Assembly: GCF_008629695.1 (NCBI RefSeq)
Contig: NZ_VWSH01000003.1
Coordinates: forward strand, 743,688-807,687
Length of the DNA stretch: 64,000 bases
Source: Taibaiella lutea
Lineage (GTDB): Bacteria; Bacteroidota; Bacteroidia; Chitinophagales; Chitinophagaceae
Direction of reading: 5' to 3'
The number at the start of each line of letters is the position of its first letter. Position 1 is the first letter of the stretch. Positions 1 to 8,709 of the stretch are shown here, one piece after another. The notes under the pieces were generated by a model. It was given only the letters and a program-made list of their open reading frames with translations. It was not told where the DNA came from and did no database searches. Made by a program: the position numbers and the translations under genes.

Positions 1-1506
1 TCCGATGAACTTAGGCCCGTCTTCGATGCTTGTACCGCTTATGCTTTGCGCTTTACCGTCAATGATAAGGGAATCGCGATCTTTTACATCGATATTTCTC
101 AAAAGAGAAGGCGGAGCAGTTGCTGCATCGGGAATATCAAGCGCCATCTGGAATTCATACCAGGATGATTTCTGGTTGGCGAGATGTGAATGCCATATAA
201 TGTTGGCATTTTCTGCGGTCAGTTCCTTGATGGCTTTACCTGCGGCATTGAATCCGTATATGCGGAATTGTGCAGCCTGACGTTTCAAAGCGCCTGTCTT
301 GTCTCTGTAAGCATACTCATCAACGCGTGGTTCCGGATCTGTAACTTGTGGCCCGATAAAATATTCTTTTTCGCTGTTCCCTACACGCATTACACCGATA
401 GGCGGATAAATACCGGCCGTTACGATACAATCGCTGTCTTCATCGCTGTTTATTGTAAAGTGCGGATTGACCCTGTCCGGTTCCTGAGACGGTTGCCCGT
501 TTGCCTGATGGCGCGTTTGCGCACTGGCTGCGTAAACGGTTTTTCTGGCTTCTGCAATCGAACCTAAGGGTTCATGCGCTGCCAGTGTTCTCCAGATATT
601 GAAGGCCAGCATGTTTCCAAATTCAGGCTGTCCGATAGCACAAATATCCTGCTGCGGGAAATGGAGTTCTGCAATACATACATAAGGACTTTCTTCAGTG
701 CTCCAGACAACCTGTGCATCGTCGAGCGGCATCGTTGCAGGATTGGTGCGGGGTTGTATTTCAAAGCGGAATTTTGCTTCTTTGCTACGCAGGCGTTGCT
801 GAAGGTCAAGCGCAAGATAATCGTTGTCATCAAAGGGTGCGCCGCGATCGGTATCTTCCGGAATAAGACGGTATTTGACAATATTGGTTTCTCCGAGCTT
901 AAATGGAAGAATGGCCCAATAACCTGCACTTAAGCAGCTTGCCTCAACCTTTGACATGGCGTTTAAGATGCTTGCCAGTTCGGGATGCTTGTCTATATAG
1001 GCATCATAATCGCCATCTACCACGCCGGCTGTTGTGAAAGCACACATCTGCTGTGCGTCGCGTGCAAAGAAGCGGTCGATATTCTGGAAGATAAAATCGG
1101 CATTATTACCTTCGCCGAAAAGCTTGGGTCCTTCAACGCCGAAAAGTTTCAATCCGAGGCCAAGCGTGGAATGTAAATCGGGAGAGGTTGGTCCGGTATC
1201 ACTGGAAAACCTTGCAGCGCATTCATATTCATTGCCTGCGAAGATGCCTTTTTTATATTCCTTTGGAATGTCTTTTTTGATAATGAATTTGCCGTAGGCT
1301 ATGCCATGTTGTTTGCGGAAAACGGCGCGTTCAGCAGGCATCTGTCCTCTTTCGATTCTGGTCTTCTGCCCCATTTCAACGAACATTTCCTTAAGACGTT
1401 GTGTGACGATTCTGATATCGCCATCACTATCCCAACAAGCGACCTTATTGGCAGAAGCTTGTCCTTTGGGCATGGATTGCCCTTGTTTTTTTGATTCTTT
1501 ACTCAT
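1..1506 (-). CDS. Catalase-like / LodA-GoxA oxidase fusion, 3' end cut by window edge
   Basis: The open frame runs from an ATG at 1506 off the left edge (502 codons seen, no stop). Residues about 40-335 match catalase-like heme proteins of the y4iL type. H67 in a QHG motif fits the distal His. RARG-like text ending R321-K-T-V-Y325 is the RxxxY motif that supplies the proximal heme Tyr, and the YWAILPFKLG and VKYRLIP motifs are also present. From about residue 360 the protein becomes the N-terminus of the LodA/GoxA family: IYPPIGVMRVGNS, then EYFIGPQV, KRQAAQFRIYGFNAAG and SSWYEFQMALDIP. LodA enzymes are cysteine-tryptophylquinone amino-acid oxidases that release H2O2, so a fused peroxide-handling heme domain is sensible. 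The CTQ residues lie outside the window. No signal peptide is visible. A LodB-like flavoprotein would be expected nearby but cannot be seen. Confidence 0.85.
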   Translation of the reverse strand, partial: MSKESKKQGQSMPKGQASANKVACWDSDGDIRIVTQRLKEMFVEMGQKTRIERGQMPAERAVFRKQHGIAYGKFIIKKDIPKEYKKGIFAGNEYECAARFSSDTGPTSPDLHSTLGLGLKLFGVEGPKLFGEGNNADFIFQNIDRFFARDAQQMCAFTTAGVVDGDYDAYIDKHPELASILNAMSKVEASCLSAGYWAILPFKLGETNIVKYRLIPEDTDRGAPFDDNDYLALDLQQRLRSKEAKFRFEIQPRTNPATMPLDDAQVVWSTEESPYVCIAELHFPQQDICAIGQPEFGNMLAFNIWRTLAAHEPLGSIAEARKTVYAASAQTRHQANGQPSQEPDRVNPHFTINSDEDSDCIVTAGIYPPIGVMRVGNSEKEYFIGPQVTDPEPRVDEYAYRDKTGALKRQAAQFRIYGFNAAGKAIKELTAENANIIWHSHLANQKSSWYEFQMALDIPDAATAPPSLLRNIDVKDRDSLIIDGKAQSISGTSIEDGPKFIG

Positions 1507-1620
1507 GCGTTTTGCTTTAAATTGTGGTGATTCAATACGCACAAAATGAGAAGATTTTGAATTTTATGCAACGCGTATTTCTACCTGATTTATAAGTTAA
1601 CGAAGGGTTGCACCCAATTC

Positions 1621-1760
1621 TCTATGTATCTATCCCGCCGCCGGGAAAAGGTGTGGTTTAAATGAAACACATATATATAGGATAAAGGTTATAGAAAGAA
1701 ACCAGTAGTTCCGCATAGCAAAGCGAAGCTTTGAAGATTAAGTTAATGACACTGGGTTTG
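1621..1760. repeat. Dispersed non-coding repeat, copy A
   Basis: This stretch carries GTGGTTTAAATGAAACACAT, then GGATAAAG, AGAAAGAA, TAGTTCC and CATAGCAAAGC in the same order as the segment at 43829-43940. The core GTGnTTT...AAACAC is an imperfect inverted repeat that can form a hairpin. It lies between the catalase-LodA gene and the DUF4197 gene and has no open frame. Function is unknown; it resembles intergenic repeat families of Bacteroidota. Confidence 0.6.
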
Positions 1761-1811
1761 CACCCATCGCTTTTAGATTTCACTTTCAGCGTTTTCTGAA
1801 ACTACTTACAC

Positions 1812-1850
1812 AAAAACCGCACTCAGAAGAGTGCGGTTTTCTTATTTTTT
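1812..1850 (+). terminator. Hairpin terminator, possibly bidirectional
   Basis: A 10-bp perfect stem, AACCGCACTC (1815-1824) and GAGTGCGGTT (1829-1838), closes a 4-base AGAA loop and is followed by a T-rich run on the plus strand. A shorter T run follows on the minus strand, so it may work in both directions. No plus-strand gene was recognised upstream. Confidence 0.6.
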
Positions 1851-1864
1851 TACTGCAACATCAC

Positions 1865-1891
1865 AAAAAAAGCGCTCCGAAATGAGAGCGC
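1865..1891 (-). terminator. Terminator of the DUF4197 gene
   Basis: On the minus strand a GCGCTC/GAGCGC stem (1872-1877 and 1886-1891) is followed by a run of seven T, 24 bases after the stop codon of the DUF4197 gene. Confidence 0.75.
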
Positions 1892-1914
1892 ATTCTTTGT
1901 TGAATCAAATGTAA

Positions 1915-2694
1915 TTAACTACCAAAAACTTTCTGAATAATGCTGCTGGCTTGTCCCAGCGGATTTGCCCTGATCTTGGCTTCTTCGCTGCCTATTGTTG
2001 TAAATAATCCGCTTAATGCTCTTTCGGTTACATAACCTGTCAAATCAGGATTGACTTTTTTTATTGAGATTTTGTTGTAAGCGCTGAATACGGATTTCCA
2101 TAATGCAGGTGCGCCGACTTTATCTAAAGATGTTTTAATAACAGGGCTGAAAGCTGCTGTCAATGAACTGGTGGTCTTGCCCATCAGGTAATTGGTTGCA
2201 GCATTGTTACCGCCTCTCAGTATGTTCAATCCGTCTTCAATAGAAATGCTTGTAATGGCATTAATGAAAATAGGCGCAGCTTTCTTAGATGCATCCTCCG
2301 CCGCTCTGTTCATGGAAAGGATTGCTTTGTCAACCAAAGAACCCATGCCAACGGAACGCAAGGTTCTTTCTACTTGCTGTGCTTCGGGAGGTAATAAAAT
2401 TTTAATAGCCTGATTTGCAAAAAAACCATTGGTTGCCGATAGTTTGGTTGTTGCGTTTTGTGCGCCCACTTTAAGCGCTTCTTTCAATCCGCTTGCTATA
2501 TCAGTATTGCTTAATCCGCTTCCTAAAAGACCATTATTTTTGGAATTGCTGTTAGAATTTTGGGTGCCGGATTTGGTGTTTGAACTGCCACCGGAAACTT
2601 TATTGAAGATATCGCCGATGCTTTGTGCATTAACTGACTGAAAGCCTAAACTTATGATGCCAGATAAGACTAAGGGCAAAAATATTTTTTTCAT
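1915..2694 (-). CDS. DUF4197 family exported protein
   Basis: This 259-residue protein has a Sec signal peptide (residues 1-23, ending VNAQS). A low-complexity Ser/Asn/Gly linker follows at about 35-60. The all-helical DUF4197 domain fills the rest, with the family landmarks TDIASGLKEALKVGA, LLPPEAQQVE, MNRAAEDA, ISIEDGLNILRG and ATNYL. The function of DUF4197 is not known; members are periplasmic or envelope-associated in Gram-negative bacteria. The gene stands alone, 90 bp downstream of bcp, and ends in its own hairpin terminator. Confidence 0.9.
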   Translation of the reverse strand: MKKIFLPLVLSGIISLGFQSVNAQSIGDIFNKVSGGSSNTKSGTQNSNSNSKNNGLLGSGLSNTDIASGLKEALKVGAQNATTKLSATNGFFANQAIKILLPPEAQQVERTLRSVGMGSLVDKAILSMNRAAEDASKKAAPIFINAITSISIEDGLNILRGGNNAATNYLMGKTTSSLTAAFSPVIKTSLDKVGAPALWKSVFSAYNKISIKKVNPDLTGYVTERALSGLFTTIGSEEAKIRANPLGQASSIIQKVFGS

Positions 2695-2784
2695 AACAAA
2701 ATGTATTTTTCAAACTGCATTTAAATAACAATGTCTTTTGACCATATTTTATTCGCAAGGTTTGATTTGATGGTCGTTAAAATT

Positions 2785-3252
2785 TTACTTAAATAAATCC
2801 AGAATCTGGGAGGCATGCATTTTACTTTTCACTTTCTCAATGACGTGTCTGATAATGCCTTTTTCATCAATCAAAAATGTGGTGCGGTGCGTACCGTCAA
2901 ATTCACGGCCCATAAATTTCTTTAATCCCCAAACGCCATAAGCTTCCACAATCTTCATTTCAGGATCGGCAATTAACGTAAATGGTAACTGATGCTTTGT
3001 TTCAAACTTTTTATGACTTTTTTCATCGTCGGTACTTACTCCGATAACTTCAATACCTGCTTTCTTCAGTAAAGAATAATTATCTCTTAAATTACAGGCT
3101 TCGTCAGTACAGGTAGGCGTATTATCATGCGGATAAAAAAACAAAGCAACTTTCTTCCCTGCGAAATCTTTTAATGAAATAACGTCGCCATTTTGATCTT
3201 TTGCTTTAAATAATGGTGCCTTTGTTCCCGGCTGTAATGGTGCTGCGGTCAT
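2785..3252 (-). CDS. bcp: Thioredoxin-dependent thiol peroxidase (peroxiredoxin Q/Bcp)
   Basis: This 155-residue AhpC/TSA-fold protein reduces H2O2 and organic hydroperoxides with thioredoxin as electron donor in the cytoplasm. The PTCTDEAC motif gives the peroxidatic Cys48 and resolving Cys53, the five-residue spacing of PrxQ enzymes. FYPHDNTP precedes it, and GREFDGTHRTTFLIDEKGII is the usual C-terminal half. Length is typical. It follows tatD by 23 bp on the same strand and probably shares its transcript. Confidence 0.95.
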   Translation of the reverse strand: MTAAPLQPGTKAPLFKAKDQNGDVISLKDFAGKKVALFFYPHDNTPTCTDEACNLRDNYSLLKKAGIEVIGVSTDDEKSHKKFETKHQLPFTLIADPEMKIVEAYGVWGLKKFMGREFDGTHRTTFLIDEKGIIRHVIEKVKSKMHASQILDLFK

Positions 3253-3275
3253 TTGTATATTTTAGTTCAAACAAT

Positions 3276-4046
3276 TTATCCGAAAATGAGTTCGGCATTT
3301 CGGGTGGTCATTTCTGCTACTTCGGCAATACTGCATTTCTTTATCTCTGCAATTTTCGTGCCAATTATTGGAATGTAGCTGCTTTCGTTTCTTTTACCTC
3401 TGTATGGAACAGGTGCCAGATAGGGCGCATCTGTCTCTAATACAATGTGTTGCAAGGAAACTTCCTGCAATACTTCGGGCAAAATATTTTTTTTAAAAGT
3501 GCAGACACCGCCGATGCCTAAATAGAATCCGAGGTCAATTATTTGCCTCGCTTCTTCCGGTGTTCCGCCAAAACAATGAAAAATGCCCTTTAGTTTTCCA
3601 TTTTGTTTATTACGCACCATGTCAATACCATCCTGCAAAGAATCGCGTGTATGAATAACAATGGGTAAATTCAAATCCAATGCCCAATCCATCTGAAGAT
3701 TGAATGCCTCTTTTTGTTCCTTTATAAACGTTTTGTCCCAATAATAATCAAGGCCTATTTCGCCAATGGCGCTAAAACTCGTTTTGCCAAGCCATTCTTC
3801 CGCAATTTTTAATTCTTCTTTATAGTTTTCCTTGATATAACAAGGATGTACGCCCATCATCGGAAAACAATGCTGCGGCCATTTTTCAACCATTGCCATC
3901 ATAGGCTCAATGGTTGTACGGTCACAATTTGGCAAATACATCTTGTTCACGCCTGATTCAATTGCCTTATCGATTATTGTACTTCTGTCGGCATCAAACT
4001 GGTCGTCGTAAAGATGCGTATGTGTATCTATAAAATTTACTGTCAT
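3276..4046 (-). CDS. tatD: TatD-family metal-dependent hydrolase
   Basis: This 256-residue TIM-barrel hydrolase carries the metal ligands of the TatD DNase family: HTH at residues 9-11, GEIGLDYYWD, HTRD, FHCFGG and ETDAPYLAP. TatD proteins are cytoplasmic 3'-5' DNases/hydrolases linked to DNA repair and turnover. It sits in a minus-strand run of fabG, a small membrane gene, tatD and bcp with short gaps, so co-transcription is likely. Confidence 0.95.
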   Translation of the reverse strand: MTVNFIDTHTHLYDDQFDADRSTIIDKAIESGVNKMYLPNCDRTTIEPMMAMVEKWPQHCFPMMGVHPCYIKENYKEELKIAEEWLGKTSFSAIGEIGLDYYWDKTFIKEQKEAFNLQMDWALDLNLPIVIHTRDSLQDGIDMVRNKQNGKLKGIFHCFGGTPEEARQIIDLGFYLGIGGVCTFKKNILPEVLQEVSLQHIVLETDAPYLAPVPYRGKRNESSYIPIIGTKIAEIKKCSIAEVAEMTTRNAELIFG

Positions 4047-4075
4047 TATTGAATGTATTTGCTATCCGGGACTGA

Positions 4076-4369
4076 TTAGTCATTGCCCAGGTTATCAAGC
4101 CAATCATTGTTTTTTTCATTAATGTCGGGTAGTGCATCGGCACGATTAAAAACAAACAAAGCAACTCCTCCTGCACATAAGTAACCGCTAATCAATGCAA
4201 TCATTGTATCTGAACGAAAGAGGAGAAGGGATATCAGCATACCAAAAATTTCAGCGCCAATCCAGGATAAAACTAAATAAGCCTGCCATTTGCCGGCTTT
4301 GTAACCTTTAGGTTCAACTTTGGCTTTTATTTTTCTTGCAAGGAAAATAAGTAAAATGATTTCTAACAT
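4076..4369 (-). CDS. Small multi-pass membrane protein, unknown function
   Basis: This 97-residue protein has three predicted membrane segments (N-terminal LEIILLIFLA, the middle YLVLSWIGAEIFGMLISLLL, and MIALISGYLCAGGVALFVF) and an acidic tail ending NDWLDNLGND. A GTG at 4405 in the same frame would overlap fabG by 17 bp, so the ATG at 4369 is preferred. I do not recognise the family. It lies between fabG and tatD. Confidence 0.7.
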   Translation of the reverse strand: MLEIILLIFLARKIKAKVEPKGYKAGKWQAYLVLSWIGAEIFGMLISLLLFRSDTMIALISGYLCAGGVALFVFNRADALPDINEKNNDWLDNLGND

Positions 4370-4388
4370 AAGTAGCAATGCTGTTTTT

Positions 4389-5120
4389 TTAAGTATAAAG
4401 ACCACCGTTTATAGAAATAACCTGTCCTGTTATATAACCGGCATTTTTAGAAGCTAAAAACCCCACCAGTTCAGCTACTTCTTCGGCCTCTCCAAAACGT
4501 TTCATCGGAATCAATCCTGCCAGTTCTTTTTCGTTCAGGTCTTCCGTCATATCTGTTTTTATGAATCCGGGAGCAATGGCGTTTACGGTAATATTTCGTT
4601 TAGCCACTTCCTGTGCAAGTGCTTTGGTAGCGCCAATCATACCTGCTTTTGCCGCAGAATAATTCACCTGACCAGGCATGCCCTTTATGCCGCTTAGGGA
4701 AACGATATTGATAATGCGTCCGTAGCGGTTCATCAGCATCGGGCTCATAATTTGTTTTGTTACCTGATACATACCTTTCAGGCTTGTATCTAAAACGGAA
4801 TGCCATTGTTCGTCATTCATAAAAGCGAGCAGCGCATCTTGGCGGACGCCGGCATTATTGATTAATATTTCAATAACGGCATCTTTATTTGCTTCCTGCC
4901 ACTGACTTAATGCTGTTTCGGTTTCAGATTTATTGGAAACATCGAAGGGCATTAAAACGGCTTCCTGTCCCGCTTTGCGAACAAGGGCGGCTGTTTGTTC
5001 CGCAGCTTCTTTATTACCTTTATAATTAATAATAACAGGATAACCCATCAAAGCCAGCTTATGGCAGATTGCTCTGCCTATGCCTCTTGAACCTCCTGTT
5101 ACGAGTGCGTATGATTGCAT
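4389..5120 (-). CDS. fabG: 3-oxoacyl-ACP reductase FabG
   Basis: This 243-residue short-chain dehydrogenase reduces beta-ketoacyl-ACP with NADPH in fatty-acid elongation. It has the cofactor motif TGGSRGIGRAI near the N-terminus, the NNAG motif, a catalytic Ser in NIVSLSG and the YxxxK pair in NYSAAKAG. FabG-type ends are present (NAIAPGFIKTDMT and TGQVISINGG). It is not next to other fab genes here, so a more specialised SDR role cannot be excluded. Confidence 0.88.
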   Translation of the reverse strand: MQSYALVTGGSRGIGRAICHKLALMGYPVIINYKGNKEAAEQTAALVRKAGQEAVLMPFDVSNKSETETALSQWQEANKDAVIEILINNAGVRQDALLAFMNDEQWHSVLDTSLKGMYQVTKQIMSPMLMNRYGRIINIVSLSGIKGMPGQVNYSAAKAGMIGATKALAQEVAKRNITVNAIAPGFIKTDMTEDLNEKELAGLIPMKRFGEAEEVAELVGFLASKNAGYITGQVISINGGLYT

Positions 5121-5180
5121 GATTTCTGATTAAATAACGAATGCAAAATTACCCTTTTACCGACAAACGGGAAATAAATA

Positions 5181-5216
5181 AAAACGCTCCGGAATCTTAT
5201 AAATCCGGAGCGTTTT
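5181..5216 (-). terminator. Terminator of the TPR gene
   Basis: A 13-bp perfect stem, AAAACGCTCCGGA (5181-5193) and TCCGGAGCGTTTT (5204-5216), lies 25 bp after the TPR gene stop on the minus strand and runs into T-rich sequence. It separates that gene from fabG. Confidence 0.85.
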
Positions 5217-5241
5217 TTATCCTTGCCAACAAGGATTTTTG

Positions 5242-6855
5242 TTATTTAGCGCCTTTTGCTTTATTGGCTTTTTGATAATAATCCCTGATTTGAATTGCAA
5301 AATTATTGGTTGGTTCAAGTTCTAAAATTTTATTGATCCATTCCATTGCATTTTTCTGGTCATCATGGTTGTAATAGTAATATGCCAGATATTGATAAGC
5401 ATTCATTAGATCCGCAGATTTTGGTGTATAACCTTCTTTCTTAACATCTAACCAATCTTTGTAAAACTGAACGGCACCACCTGTTTTGCTTTCACTGTCG
5501 ATTGCTGCTGCAGTACGTGCCTGCCAGTAAATTGCTGACGGCTCATCAGGATATTTTGCTCTCATGGCAGCAAAAGCTTTTGTTGCTTCATCATAATTCT
5601 TGCCATAATAGTTATATAGACCCCAATAGAAATAATCTTCAGAAGTTGCATCAGGATTGTCGGAAACAATCTTTCCATACCAATAACCTACTTTTCCGTA
5701 AGATTTAGATTCTTTAAATGCTTCGGTAATTTGCAGGTATAAAGCTCTTTTGTCTTTTGATGTATCGGCAGTTATCACTTTGTTGAAATAGTAATCAGCA
5801 CTGTCATTATATTTTGTAGCATTTACTGAATCGTTTACAGCCAATGCACTGTAAATTTTACCACTGTAGATATAATCATCGGGTATGATACGGTCGGCAG
5901 GTTGTTTGCTATAGAACAAGCCCATGTTCTCCAAAGCCTTGTTATAATCTTTGGTTTCATAAGCGCTGTACGCAACCAGACGGTATAAATATGGTTTGGA
6001 AATACCTTTGCTTTGTAATTCCTGAATCTTTACCTGAGCTTCATCATATTTTTTAGATAAGAACAACAGATTGGCATAAGTAATCTGATCATCAATTGAT
6101 TTATCAGAAAGCTCTAAAAACTTTTTAATGTTTTCCAATGCTTTTTCATAACGGCCCGCACGTTGATAAGCATCTGCCAGTGCTTTATAAGGCAAAGGAT
6201 TAGTAGGATCTGCCTGTTTTGCAGATTCATAATTAGTCAATGCTTTATCATATTGCTGTGCTCTGTACCATAGATCGCCGATTTTTGAATAACCTAATGA
6301 ATTATTAGTTCCTTTTTCTACAGCGTTTTCATATTTTGTCATCGCCTGCCCGCCGCCGCCGGAAGTTTTAAGATAAGCATCGCCCAGATTAATAAGGGTA
6401 TTTGCATCTGTTCCGCCATTAATTTCGTTTGCTTTTTCATACCAGGCTATAGCATCCTGAATATTACCGCCCTTGCTGAAATTAATTGCGTCGGCAGCAA
6501 TTTTATATTTTTCCCATTCTTTCTTTTTGGCTTTGTCGATTATACCTGCAAGCATTTTACCTGCAGCATCCTTTTGATTTTGTGCAAATAAAACTCTTGC
6601 TGTACCGGCTTGGTTATAATAGCTGTCCGGGAATCTAGCAAAAGTTGCTTTGGCTGCATCAACATTTTCCAGTTCAAGATCCGCAATACCATAATAATAG
6701 TTTGCTAATTCATCTTTGGCGGCTAAAGGTTCTAAAACCTTCTTCGCGCTTTCATAACGACCATAATTGATCATTTTTTGGCCTTCCTGAACGGACTGAG
6801 CACTTACATTAAAGGCAAAAGCAGAAGCCATTACCGTAACAATTACTTTGTTCAT
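5242..6855 (-). CDS. Exported tetratricopeptide-repeat protein
   Basis: This 537-residue protein begins with a signal peptide (1-20, ending VSAQS) and then consists of at least eight TPR-like helical pairs. Clear units are YEKANEINGGTDANTLINLG, YRAQQYDKALTNYESAKQAD, QRAGRYEKALENIKKFLELS, LFLSKKYDEAQVKIQELQ and YYNHDDQKNAMEWINKILEL. Such periplasmic or outer-membrane-associated TPR proteins act as scaffolds; no catalytic domain is visible. It has its own terminator and is separated by 91 bp from the PstS-like gene upstream. Confidence 0.85.
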   Translation of the reverse strand: MNKVIVTVMASAFAFNVSAQSVQEGQKMINYGRYESAKKVLEPLAAKDELANYYYGIADLELENVDAAKATFARFPDSYYNQAGTARVLFAQNQKDAAGKMLAGIIDKAKKKEWEKYKIAADAINFSKGGNIQDAIAWYEKANEINGGTDANTLINLGDAYLKTSGGGGQAMTKYENAVEKGTNNSLGYSKIGDLWYRAQQYDKALTNYESAKQADPTNPLPYKALADAYQRAGRYEKALENIKKFLELSDKSIDDQITYANLLFLSKKYDEAQVKIQELQSKGISKPYLYRLVAYSAYETKDYNKALENMGLFYSKQPADRIIPDDYIYSGKIYSALAVNDSVNATKYNDSADYYFNKVITADTSKDKRALYLQITEAFKESKSYGKVGYWYGKIVSDNPDATSEDYFYWGLYNYYGKNYDEATKAFAAMRAKYPDEPSAIYWQARTAAAIDSESKTGGAVQFYKDWLDVKKEGYTPKSADLMNAYQYLAYYYYNHDDQKNAMEWINKILELEPTNNFAIQIRDYYQKANKAKGAK

Positions 6856-6946
6856 TTTTGTTTTTCTATTTAATGTGGTGTAGATTTTTACTGATAAGGA
6901 TAAATGTTTTTAGTTAGACTTTAAAACGTTCAGGAGTTTAAAATGT

Positions 6947-7879
6947 TTATTTGATTTCCGCCGGACGCAAATTTAACGGAACTCTTAAAGGTACTAAACG
7001 TGCTTTATTAAAGATTAATTGTCCTTGCTGGGATGTTAAAAAGTTGGCAAGGCCGCTTCCTAATCCATTATAGGTATCGCGTGTGATAAAATACATGGTT
7101 CTTGACAATGGATATTGTTTCAATGCGATCCATGCCTGATAAGGTTGATAAAAATCATTTACGGTTGTGTCATTTTCATCTTTTAATGAAACTACCTGAA
7201 TTTGTTTTTTAAAGCTTCCTTCGGGTACCGTGCTTTCCGGATCGTAAACATGCGTAACACCAATAAATCCTATTGCATGCTCGTTTTTAGAAACATAATC
7301 GATCAGAGAATCATTGTTGTTTATTGCAAAAGTTTGTTTTGATAATTTTTGTCCCGGAATCAAAGAATCCAGCATATATCTTACTGTGCTTGACTTTTCA
7401 TTTTCAAATACAACGGTATATTGTCTTGCAAATTTTCCAAGCAGGATTTGTTTCAATTGACCAATCGTCATAAAGCTATCAACCGAACCGGGATGTACAA
7501 TTACTGCAATGGCGTCTTTTGCTATGCTCAATGATCTTATCCTGATGTCATTTTTCTCAAATGCATCTTTTTCTGCCTTGGTAAAATCCCTGGTAACTAC
7601 AATTAAACGGGCGCTGTCTTTAAATAAATCAGCAAAACATTGTTGTTCTGAAGTATAAACCGGATGAATATGGCCTTCGGGATAAGAAGAATCAAAAACC
7701 GTTAATTGCTGCGCAATAACGGGCATTAAACTTTCGTCAACCGAAACTTTGATGTTGCCTTTTGTCGTCGTTTCAACCGGCAGTTCCTTTTCACCTTTAG
7801 GCGAATCACAGGAAGGCATTGCCAGGCTGATGGAAAGACCTGCAATTCCCGTAGCCAATATTGATTTAAACCGCATCAT
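6947..7879 (-). CDS. PstS-like substrate-binding lipoprotein
   Basis: This protein of about 310 residues belongs to the PBP-like (PstS) superfamily. The N-terminal sequence MMRFKSILATGIAGLSISLA ends in a lipobox-like PSC, so it is probably an exported lipoprotein. Landmarks are KGNIKVSVDESLMPVI, the NKNEHAIGFIGVTHVY-type segment and the C-terminal YPLSRTMYFITRD typical of phosphate-binding proteins. No pstC/A/B genes adjoin it, so phosphate transport is an inference; orphan Bacteroidota homologues are annotated as PstS-like. An upstream non-ATG start at 7891 is possible but would push the lipobox away from the N-terminus. Confidence 0.8.
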   Translation of the reverse strand: MMRFKSILATGIAGLSISLAMPSCDSPKGEKELPVETTTKGNIKVSVDESLMPVIAQQLTVFDSSYPEGHIHPVYTSEQQCFADLFKDSARLIVVTRDFTKAEKDAFEKNDIRIRSLSIAKDAIAVIVHPGSVDSFMTIGQLKQILLGKFARQYTVVFENEKSSTVRYMLDSLIPGQKLSKQTFAINNNDSLIDYVSKNEHAIGFIGVTHVYDPESTVPEGSFKKQIQVVSLKDENDTTVNDFYQPYQAWIALKQYPLSRTMYFITRDTYNGLGSGLANFLTSQQGQLIFNKARLVPLRVPLNLRPAEIK

Positions 7880-8070
7880 GCAATAATACAAGTTATTTGA
7901 AAAGATATAATGAATTTATTGACATGTGTAACAATAAATTAACATTGATTATTAAGGGGTTGTAAAATTACTTAATTAATGACGGGCAGGCAAAAGTTTT
8001 CCATAAAAACACAGAATCATGACAGAAGCTTAACTTTTATTCTTGATTTTTCTCATGGAATGTAAGAATC

Positions 8071-8625
8071 TTAATGACGGGCACAAGTAATTAAATGGTC
8101 ATTTACCATTCCGGCGGCCTGCATGAAAGCATAACAAATGGTACTTCCTACAAATTTGAAACCACGTTTTTTTAAATCCTTGCTCATTGCGTCTGATTCA
8201 GGGCTTGTGGCAGGAATTTCATAGGTGTCTTTTCTTTTGCCGTCAATAGTTTTACCACCTGTAAACTGCCAGATGTATTTATCAAAACTCCCGAATTCTT
8301 TTTGTACTTCCATAAAAAGCCTGGCATTGATAACAGTGCCTTTTACTTTAAGTTTATTACGGATAATACCTTCATCCTGTAATAATTCCTGTTCCCTTGC
8401 TTCGTCGAATTTAGCAACCTTTTTATAGTCAAAATTGGCGAAAGCTTTCGCAAAATTCTTGCGGCGGTGTAAAATTGTTTTCCAGCTGAGTCCTGCCTGA
8501 AAGGCATCCAAGACTAAAAACTCAAACAATTTACGATCGTCATGAACAGGTACGCCCCATTCTTCGTCATGATATTGAATCATGAGTGCATCTTCGCCCG
8601 GCCAGGTACATTGTTTTTTTGCCAT
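8071..8625 (-). CDS. tag: DNA-3-methyladenine glycosylase I
   Basis: This 184-residue enzyme excises 3-methyladenine from DNA, starting base-excision repair. Family motifs are the N-terminal CTWPG and YHDEEWGVPVHDDRKLFE, LDAFQAGLSWKTILHRR, and the C-terminal KKRGFKFVGSTICYAFMQA with the metal-binding His/Cys residues in NDHLITCARH. The length is that of E. coli Tag. It stands alone between terminators. Confidence 0.96.
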   Translation of the reverse strand: MAKKQCTWPGEDALMIQYHDEEWGVPVHDDRKLFEFLVLDAFQAGLSWKTILHRRKNFAKAFANFDYKKVAKFDEAREQELLQDEGIIRNKLKVKGTVINARLFMEVQKEFGSFDKYIWQFTGGKTIDGKRKDTYEIPATSPESDAMSKDLKKRGFKFVGSTICYAFMQAAGMVNDHLITCARH

Positions 8626-8653
8626 AGGAATTTCTTTGATGGAATATAATAAA

Positions 8654-8696
8654 AAAATCCCAAATTCCGGAAATAAAATTCGGCATTTGGGATTTT
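8654..8696 (-). terminator. Terminator of the aminotransferase gene
   Basis: A nearly perfect 16-bp stem, AAAATCCCAAATTCCG (8654-8669) and CGGCATTTGGGATTTT (8681-8696), lies 13 bp after the aminotransferase stop and is followed by seven T on the minus strand. Confidence 0.85.
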
Positions 8697-8709
8697 CAAT
8701 TTCGATTAT

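Noticed and set aside
5-1549. Several plus-strand and minus-strand frames of 60-125 codons over the first 1.5 kb
   Set aside because: They are shadows of the catalase-LodA gene, which is read on the minus strand from 1506 through the window edge and shows clear domain motifs.
1740-1800. tRNA-like text (GGGTTTGCACCC)
   Set aside because: No acceptor pairing, D-arm or TTC-loop could be aligned; it is part of the dispersed repeat region.
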